Assembly (NCBI GenBank): GCA_030407085.1
Contig: CM059582.1
Coordinates: forward strand, 2,480,001 to 2,544,000
DNA from: Trichopria drosophilae
Lineage: Eukaryota; Arthropoda; Insecta; Hymenoptera; Diapriidae
Length of the DNA stretch: 64,000 bases
Direction: 5' to 3'
Below the pieces are notes generated by a model. That model saw nothing but the letters and a program-made list of their open reading frames with translations. It was not told where the DNA came from and ran no database searches. The first letter of the stretch is position 1. Every line of letters starts with the position of its first letter. Shown one piece after another: positions 44,201 to 53,200 of this stretch. The position numbers and the translations under genes are program-made.

Positions 44201-47200
44201 CACCACTCCAGGATTTTTCAAGAGGTCGCAAAATCTTCACTTACGGGGTCATAGGCTAAAGCTAGGGTGTAGCGTGTTCAAGAAGAACCCATTTAAGAAT
44301 GTGTTGGCTAATCGAGTTGTAAATGACTGGAATGCCTTGCCAGAACTCGTGATAAACTCCACGTCTGTGTATTTAAGAATCGTTTAGATGGTTATATGAG
44401 AACACTTTAATACTGTTACTTACATACATATGTATATATACTTAAATTTCTTTATAGCATGTGCAATTTATAATTGTAAAATTCAGCAAATAAGCTTAAA
44501 GCTAACTTCTGTAAATGTTTAATAATGGGTCATTCCACGTCAACAATATCAAAGTTGTGGTGGGGGTCGCGGAATTCAACGAAAATGAAATATTTGATAG
44601 GTGTAGATGTGGAAAATATCATGGTAAAATATTTTTCGAAAATTATCAAAATGGCGCCCGTGACGTCATGATCATTGAATTTCTTTAAATTGCGATATCT
44701 ATTTTTCTAATTATCGCATTCAAATGAGACTACGCGCATTTTGTGCATAAAATTAAGTACTTTTATTGAAAAATAAAATAATTTGAAAAAAATTTCATTT
44801 TCCCAAAAAACTGAACGAAAACATTTTTCAACTTAAATTTCGGTATTGAGCTCGTGTTTTTTTTTTTAAATCTGCTATTTTATCTCGAAGATGATGATTT
44901 CACCTATCATTTCCAAAAATAAAAATGGCGGAGGCTCTTCTCGTTTTTAAGTTATGATTTTTGAAAGAGCGCAATTCACTGTGCTCAACTATCTGATACG
45001 CGCCGCAGCACTCAAATCAATGTTGCATATTTTTTATTCTGTAACGTAGCGGCGCCGAGTTTTTTTCTCGCAAGTATAATGTGATTTCGTTTGTATATAT
45101 GTCAATAATCGTGAACATCGGGTATAATGGCTATTTACAGAAATGTATATGTAATATCTTTTACGGCGTTTCATAGAGATAAACAAAAGTATATTTCGTA
45201 ACAAGTGCGGAAAATGCGATTTCCCGCACGCGTAATGATCACACTGACACGAGTGCTGTGTGAATCATACGAGTGGGGGAAACGTCCGCACGTGTAAGGA
45301 AGGATTTTTTTTGTAATAAGTGTGCGGAAAATGTGGCCACTACATGTAACATTTAAAATTTGTTATAGCATGCGGACAGTACGTTCTTATGAATGATGGG
45401 GAGGTGAAGGGGGGGGGGGGATAGTGGCGGGAAAGGCGGGTTCGGGGGACTCCGCCCCCCACGATATAAACATGTTTATGATTTTACAAATACAAAAACT
45501 GTCTTATATTTGTTATAATATCATATCGTTTTCCTATATCAGTGTACAGTGCGATTTCCCAAACCGGGATGTGGAAAATATAAAAATTATATTTTCTTCA
45601 CACCGGGAGGAAAGCACCAACTTTCCCTCCGCAAGCGGAAGGAAAGATGCCGCTTATCCTCCCGGCCATAAAGAAAAATCGTATACTTCCCTCGGGAAGT
45701 AAAAAAGAATGCCTCAGACTGCCTGTTTCTCACCCTCGGCTTCACCTCGGGTAAAAATTACACGCAGTCTGAGACATTCTTTATTTTACCTCCCTCGTTG
45801 AGTAATATACTATTTCCACATCCCGGTTTGGGAAATTGCATTTTCCACACTAAAATCTGTTCGGAAAACACACATTTTCCGAACCCGTATTAAAAAAAAA
45901 TATTGTCTTGCCTTAATTTACTTATTATTCTGGATAATTCTAAACAAATTTTATTATTTTTAAGCAATTCATTATTTAAGTTATTATATTGTAATATATA
46001 TTTTTAATTTTCATGGCTCCTGTCAGTCGTTGTTGTAATCCTTTCAAGAAAAAGCGACATACATCAAAAGTTGGAAGAAAACAGTTACGCAAAATTAATA
46101 ATGAACTATGTAAAAAGTTTAATCTTAATTATAATACATGGTTAAATCGCGAAATTTGTGATTCTTGCCGATTAATGCAACCAAGTAAAAGCTACAATAA
46201 CATTCAAAATTACATGTACAAAAGCGTTTACTGTTGGTTAATTTAAAGGAACTATATGCTGCTTTTAAAAATAAAAACATGCATTTAAAAATTGGCTTCT
46301 CTACCTTCGCTACTTTGAGGCCAAAGGAATGCATTCTAGCAAGTAGTGGAACACGTTCGGTTTGTGTATGTAAAATACACCAAAATTTTAAATTGATGAT
46401 GATTGGGGCTAGATTAAGTGATATGAGAAACACTGAAAGAGAACAGTCATATTTTGAGTCATTTGAAACACTAATTTCTGTTGTAGTATGCAATCCTCCG
46501 ACACAAAGTTGCTACTTCCGGACATGTTTGTCTTGTCCTGGTATTGATAACGTGCAACAACAGTTGCTTGTGATGTTTGAAAATAATTTCGTAGACGAAG
46601 TTACTCACAAACAATGGACGTCAACGGATCGCTCAATGTTAGAAACTGTTGTTCGTTCTGTACAAGATTACATTGAAAAGTTCGGTAATGATTTAATAAT
46701 TCTCCTGAAACATCATTCTACTTCTAAATCGCAAAGTAAATTTCTTAAAGATTCTAAAGACAACTTAGAAGATGGCGAATTCGTTGTATTAGGGGATTTT
46801 GCCGAGAACTACTCTTTTGTTATTTAAGATGTGGTTCAAGCATACCACTGGAATAAAGATCAAGTGACAATTCATCCGTTTGTTGTCTACCACAAAGAAA
46901 ATGAAACACTTGGTATGATTCTTTCGTCATAATTTCTGAGAGTCTGGATCATAATTCCGCTACTGTTCATTTGTACACTAAACGATTAATCGAAGAATTA
47001 AGAAAACAATACGTAGTTCAAAAGATTAAGTATTTTACTGACGGCGCTGCTTCACAATATAAAAATAAATATAATTTTATTAATCTTGCACATCAAAAAT
47101 AGGATTTTGACGTGGATGCTGAATGGCACTTTTTTGCCACTTCACATGGGAAAAGTCCTTGTGATGGGTTAGGGGGGACACTAAAACGGTTAGCAACACG

Positions 47201-50200
47201 TGCTAGCCTTCAAAGGCCGTTTGATTCCCAAATTGTCACTTTTCGTTCCTTATTTGAATGGGCTGAAGCAGCTATGCCAACAGTGAAGTTTACTTATTGT
47301 ACAAAAAATTATCTTGAATTTCATTTTCGGAAACTCCTTAACCCAGCGAGAGCAGTCTGTCATGATTGCACGTCAAATAGCGCGTATCGGATAGTTAAGC
47401 ACAGTGAATTGCGCTCTTTCAAAAATCATAACTTAAAAACGAGAAGAGCCTCCGCCATTTTTATTTTTGGAAATGATAGGTGAAATCATCATCTTCAAGA
47501 TAAAATAGCAGATTTAAAAAAAAAAAACACGAGCTCAATACCGAAATTTAAGTTGAAAAATGTTTTCGGTCAGTTTTTTGGGAAAATGAAATTTTTTTAA
47601 AATTATTTTATTTTTCAATCAAAGTACTTAATTTTATGAACAAAATGCGTGTGGTCTCGTTTGAATGCGATAATTAGAAAAATAGTTATCGCAGTTTAAA
47701 GAAATTCAATGATCATGACGTCACGGGCGCCATTTTGAAAATTTTCGAAAAATATTTTATCATGATATTTTCCACACCTACACCTATCAAATATTTCATT
47801 TTCGTTGAATTCCGCGACCCCCACCACAACTTTGATATTGTTGACGTGGAATGACCCAATAATAATATATTCAAAAAAAAAAAAAAAATAATAATAATAA
47901 TAAATAATGTAATAATAATAAATAATAATAATAAATAATAACACAAGCACAATGATACGATTATCCTATTTCCAGTCTCAATGGAAAACGGGAAATGTGA
48001 TATCTATACTGAAAACTGGAAAAAAGAGAACAGAACCAAGCAGCTACAAACAAATAAGTTTAGTGCATCAGCAAGCTAATACAAAAAATGATTCCAAAAT
48101 TGAAACAAAAGAGAAACATACTCATTGATGAACAATTAGGCTTTAGGGAAAGGCATTGAACGTCACAACAAGTAGCAAAAATAGAGAACGACATTTAAAT
48201 ACCTTTCAATTATAAAACGGTCCTGATCATGTTGCTGCTTGATATCGAAAAGGCTTTCGACAGAGTCTGGATAAATGGCTTCATGGATTTAATTTTACAA
48301 ATTAATCTATTACCCATTCCCACCATGTTTAATAAAACTTCATACAAACTCATACCTTAATCATAGACATTTTATTGTGAATGTAGATGGCTACTCCTCC
48401 ACAAAAAAAAAATTCTAGCAAGCGTCCCTCAAGGATTTGCCCTTGACTTAAAATTATTGTATACCTGACCGATATTCCTAAATTTTCCAAAACAAAACTT
48501 GCGCTTTTGTAGATAATCCGACGATACATACAGACTCCTTTGATCCAATAATATCTGCTAAGCAAATACAAATACATATAAAAATACTACAGAGCTATAT
48601 TATTTGAATGAAGTAAAAACAGAAATTACCATATTTCCTAAGAAGAATAATAATACAATAATTTTTCAATCTGTGATAGTAATCTGCTACGAAACCAATT
48701 ACAAAAGTAAAATACCGGGAAATAATATTAGACGATAAACCAAACGTATCGATTACTCGTCAAACGAGTACTAAGAAAGGCATATGATGCTAAGAACAAA
48801 ATATATCTATTATTGGCAACAAATTCAAAAATATTAATAAAAAACAAGCAGCTAATATACAAAATTATTAGACCAATTATCCCCTCTGAAAATACCGTAT
48901 GGTGCAGCGCATCTAAAAAAAATAAGATTTTCCTTCAACTATTTCAAAACAAACAGCTAAGACCAATACAGAGTGGTAACACATACTACCGAATTAAAGA
49001 CATATATGAAAAAGTACAAATAGAATACATTAATATATATCTATAGATATAAAAACTGTCAGCAAACTTTTATGCTAATCAAGTAACTCAAAATCCACAA
49101 GAAATATAACCCATCAAAGGAAATACAATCTCCCACACGTTTTTAAACACACGCTCCGATACCAATTTTTGACAATTTATAATAAAATTTCAAACTAAAT
49201 AATCAGTAATTACACGAATAAAAACAAACAAGTAAAATTTCTTGGTATAGACGACAATTGTACAAAATGTAAACAAAGGAATACAATACATTTAGTATAA
49301 AGATTTTGAAAAAAAACGTATCGATTATCTATATGAGAATTTATATATATATATATATATAATTATACTGGTTCTTAAGATTTTGAAAGTTTTTTTTCAA
49401 AATCTTTATATTAAATGTATTGTATTATTCAAATTTTCTCCCCAAAAACTCGAAATAATCAATATATTTATAAAATTACAAATAAATTAAATGATAGCGT
49501 CTAGGGTACGGCTGCTGGATCGCTGCTGAAGAGCACAAGTGCGAAACGTCTTTTTTAACATAATGATTTTGCAATATGAATAACAGGTGGGGTTTTGTTT
49601 TCTCTTATTGAATAGTATAATAAACTTTTCTGGCAATATATGCTTCCGTTCTAAACAGTTCTAAATGTAATCTATATCGCGTTGCGTTCATATTAGAACG
49701 ACGCATATTTATTTTCCTTTCTTCCTTTGTTTACATTTTCTACAATTGCCGTCTATACCAAGAAATTTTACTTGTTTGTTTTTATTTTACAAGGGGCAAA
49801 GAAATTTTCAATTGTTCTCTATACGAGTTATATAAGTTGTTATATAAAAAAAAAGTTCTCGTTCGATCACCGAAATTAAGCGTAAGTTGACATACACTGA
49901 GTGTGCTTAGTATTGGTAAACATATATAATATAAATATAATAATAGTATTTAATTTATTTATATTCTATTCTAACTATAACAGTTTAGAAAGAGCAAAAC
50001 CAGTGAAGTTCAGATGCAGGATAAAATTGACCAATTGATTTAAAGTCGACTTAATTTAAATTGTTGAATTAAGGGTATTTGCATCTGCATTTTCTTCAAC
50101 CGCAAATAAGAATTTTATACATATTAATAAATGTATTTGGAATTTTTCCAAATATTGGATGATTTTGAAAGCATACAGCACAATATAAAAATGAGCAAAA

Positions 50201-53200
50201 TATACACGAAATTGAAAGGTCTCGAAAAATTGCCGATATGTAGGATTTGCAGCACTGGATCAGTTTTCTTCCGTGGATCAGATTTTCAAAAATCAATTGT
50301 TATAAACTCACCAGCGCTTATTATAACATTATTACTAATTAGTACATTATGTAAATAAAAAATATTTCCAACAGCACTAATTTTATACCCTAATTTTATA
50401 CATCACTAATTTTACACGATATATGGGCTCTTTGCCAACATCGTGGTCAACTGGTTTAGCTCAAATATACATTTCATTAGAAAATCGTGAAATTTACGGT
50501 AAACCTTTTTCTGAATCTAAATCAGTTAAAAACTACTAATCTATACCGTATATGTATTTGTGTTTGGTTTAATTTCAATATTTTCAAAGTGAAATAATTT
50601 AAATATTTTACTTAAAATAATCATATTTTCTTTACGTTGCATCGTAGAACCTTGACACTCGGTATAGAATCACAGGTTTATAAGACAACGATCATATCAT
50701 GTTGGTAAAAACCAGTTCTCGTTCGATCACTGAAGTTAAGCAACATTGAGCGTGGTCAGTACTTGGATGGGTGACCGCTTGGGAATACCACGTATTGTTG
50801 TCTTTTTTTTATTTTTTTTTTTCATATTTTATATTTATATTCATACAAATATATAATTGTATTTAAATTGTTTTTAATTTTATTGTAAACATAATAATGT
50901 AAATTAATTATAAATCAAGATACGGTTTAATAGTACGGCATTTTGTCGCAATATTTTAGTTAAAAGTTTGAAATAGTTATCCATGAAAGTAATAAAATAA
51001 TATTCATAATACAAGATAATACATTTTTTTGCAACATAATAACACAGGACCGCAACAAATTTTTTGAGGATATTAATCCGAACTTATAAATTTTTGGCGC
51101 CTAAAAACGAATCCGTTATTTAATTTGACCTATCACGTCAGGATTTTATGATATCCGAAATACATTCAAAAATATTTTATTTTACAATTTTTTTTGACAA
51201 AACTTAGGATATGTGAAAAATCTGACGCAATTGATCAAATTAAACAACGAATTCGATTTTAGCGCCCAAAATTCGATAAGATCCACTACCTCTGATTCCA
51301 GTTATCCCCTAAAATAGGTATATATTTTTTTATTAAATCTTGGATAGTTATGCGGACTTTTCCTCTTTTTCATATAATATAGGACCATACAACAAAAGAT
51401 ATCTGAAAATAAACTATGTTATGTACCATATTTTTGAAATTAACAATGATTTTATTTCGGCAGTCCCGCTGGAGATGCAGATCTTGACGAGGGAACACTT
51501 CAATAGGTGGTATCACCTGGCACCGTACTATATAAGTATGCTACTAGTCGAAATACCATTTCAAGCAGCCTGTGCTATGACGTATTTGTCCGTAAGTTAT
51601 TGGCTGACGGGTCAACCGTTCGAGACGCATAGAGTCGTTTCTTTCATGTTGGTCAGCATTGCGGCCAGCCTAACTGCGCAGGCTTGGGGCTTCTTTATCG
51701 GTGCAACGACTCCCGTTAAGGTCAGCAAAACGCATGCACTTTTTCTTTCTTGTTATGTCATTAACCCTTAAAAGCACACATTTTCATTCTACGCAATTTA
51801 CATAAAAGCCATCCCAGTTTTTGGGATTTTTGAAATTTCGAAATTCAATAGTGCGGACACAATGAGGTAGTCTAAACTTTAATAAGATACTTAATTTTTA
51901 TATTTCGTGTAGTTTTGAGTTTGTTGAAAACAAATTTGAAGAATTAATAACGAAATATATGACCTATTCAACATGGTGGACCTAAATTCAAAGATTATCC
52001 TGAGTTTTAAGTAAATCTGATCAAACGGGACATATTTGATGGTCATTTTAACCCTTTAAGGACCAAATGTACAAAAATTTGACACGAAGTTTGTCAGTAT
52101 TTTTTAGTATTTAAATTCAATAAAAAAAATTGTGGTATATACGTTTCCAATTGCTCGAACCACGCTCTTTCGAATGGTGGATGGTAAAATACTGTCAATT
52201 TTAAAATGAACGAATTACAGACCATTTTTTAACAAAAATCATGAGATTTTAAAAGTTTTTTTTCATTTATCGTTTTTTTTTTATCACTTATAGCATTACT
52301 ATGCCTCAGTTTGGTATAAATAACGTGACAAAAATGTCTAAGCTTCAAAATGGTTATATATGTTTTTATAAAATTCGAAATGGCGGTCCCGAAAATGGCA
52401 TCCTAAATGAAATTTTCTTGAAAAATTTGAGAAAGCTCTGACACAAAAATTATGAACTTTATAAAAAAAAATGATAAAAGTAATAAGTTGTTAGAATTCA
52501 TCGACGAATACACTGGAATTTTGTCAGATTTTTTTTATGATATTTTGAAAAAATTTTTAATTTAAGTTTACTAAAAATCTGAAAAAATTCTAGTATACTC
52601 TTTGATGAATTCTAAGCATTTTTTGTTCTTTGCAATTTTTTCTAAAAGTTGATAATTTCCGATGGAAAAAATATAAAATATATATAAATACGCAATATTC
52701 GAGATTTATTTCTTCGAAAACTATCGACTTTAGGACAAAAATGCAAAGAACAAAAAATGCTTAGAATTCATCAAAAAATGTACTCGAATTTTTTCAGAAT
52801 TTTTGGAAAAAAACAATTAAAAATTTTTTCAAAATATCATAAAAAAAATCTGACAAAATTCCAGTGTATTCGTCGATGAATTCTAACAACTTTTTACTCT
52901 TATTATTTTTTAATAAAGTTCATAATTTTTGTGTCAGAGCGTTCTCAAATTTTTCAAGAAAATTTCATTTATGACGCCATTTTTGGGACCGCCGTTTCGA
53001 ATTTTATAAAAACATATATCACCATTTTGAAGCTTAGACATTTTTGTCACGTTATTTATACCAAACTGAGGCATAGTAATGCTATAAGTGATAAAAAAAA
53101 ACGATAAATGAAAAAAAAAACTTTTAAAATCTCATGATTTTTGTTAAAAAATGGTCTGTAATTCGTTCATTTTAAAATTGACAGTATTTTACCATCCACC

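Larger units (their letters stand above)
42400..44521 (+). mobile_element. CR1-like non-LTR element, internally deleted
   Basis: The element has a 5' leader, ORF1 (42592), the endonuclease start of ORF2 (43614), then directly the extreme C-terminus of ORF2 (44190-44412) and a 3' UTR. The roughly 500-codon reverse transcriptase that belongs between them is absent. The C-terminal piece continues in the frame of the endonuclease after one stop. It lies inside an older Jockey-like copy, and a DNA transposon sits at its 3' end. The presence of a leader suggests it is not 5' truncated, unlike most such copies. Confidence 0.75.
44526..47858 (+). mobile_element. 3.33-kb DNA transposon with ~478-bp terminal inverted repeats
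   Basis: The left repeat 44526-45002 begins TGGGTCATTCCACGTCAACA; the right repeat 47381-47858 is its complement with only scattered changes. The flanks fit a 4-bp duplication ATAA (44522-44525 and 47859-47862), though a 6-bp AATAAT reading is also possible because the site is AT-repetitive. Inside are decayed transposase frames (46013-47483) and nested foldbacks (45195-45900). I cannot name the superfamily with confidence; a 4-bp duplication would suit Sola-type elements. Confidence 0.85.

Noticed and set aside
45424..45702. 92-codon plus-strand ORF
   Set aside because: It lies across several inverted repeats and a G-run inside a transposon, with no protein motif.
47696..47952. Two minus-strand ORFs rich in Tyr, Ile and Phe
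   Set aside because: Translations of an AAT microsatellite and the transposon terminal repeat.
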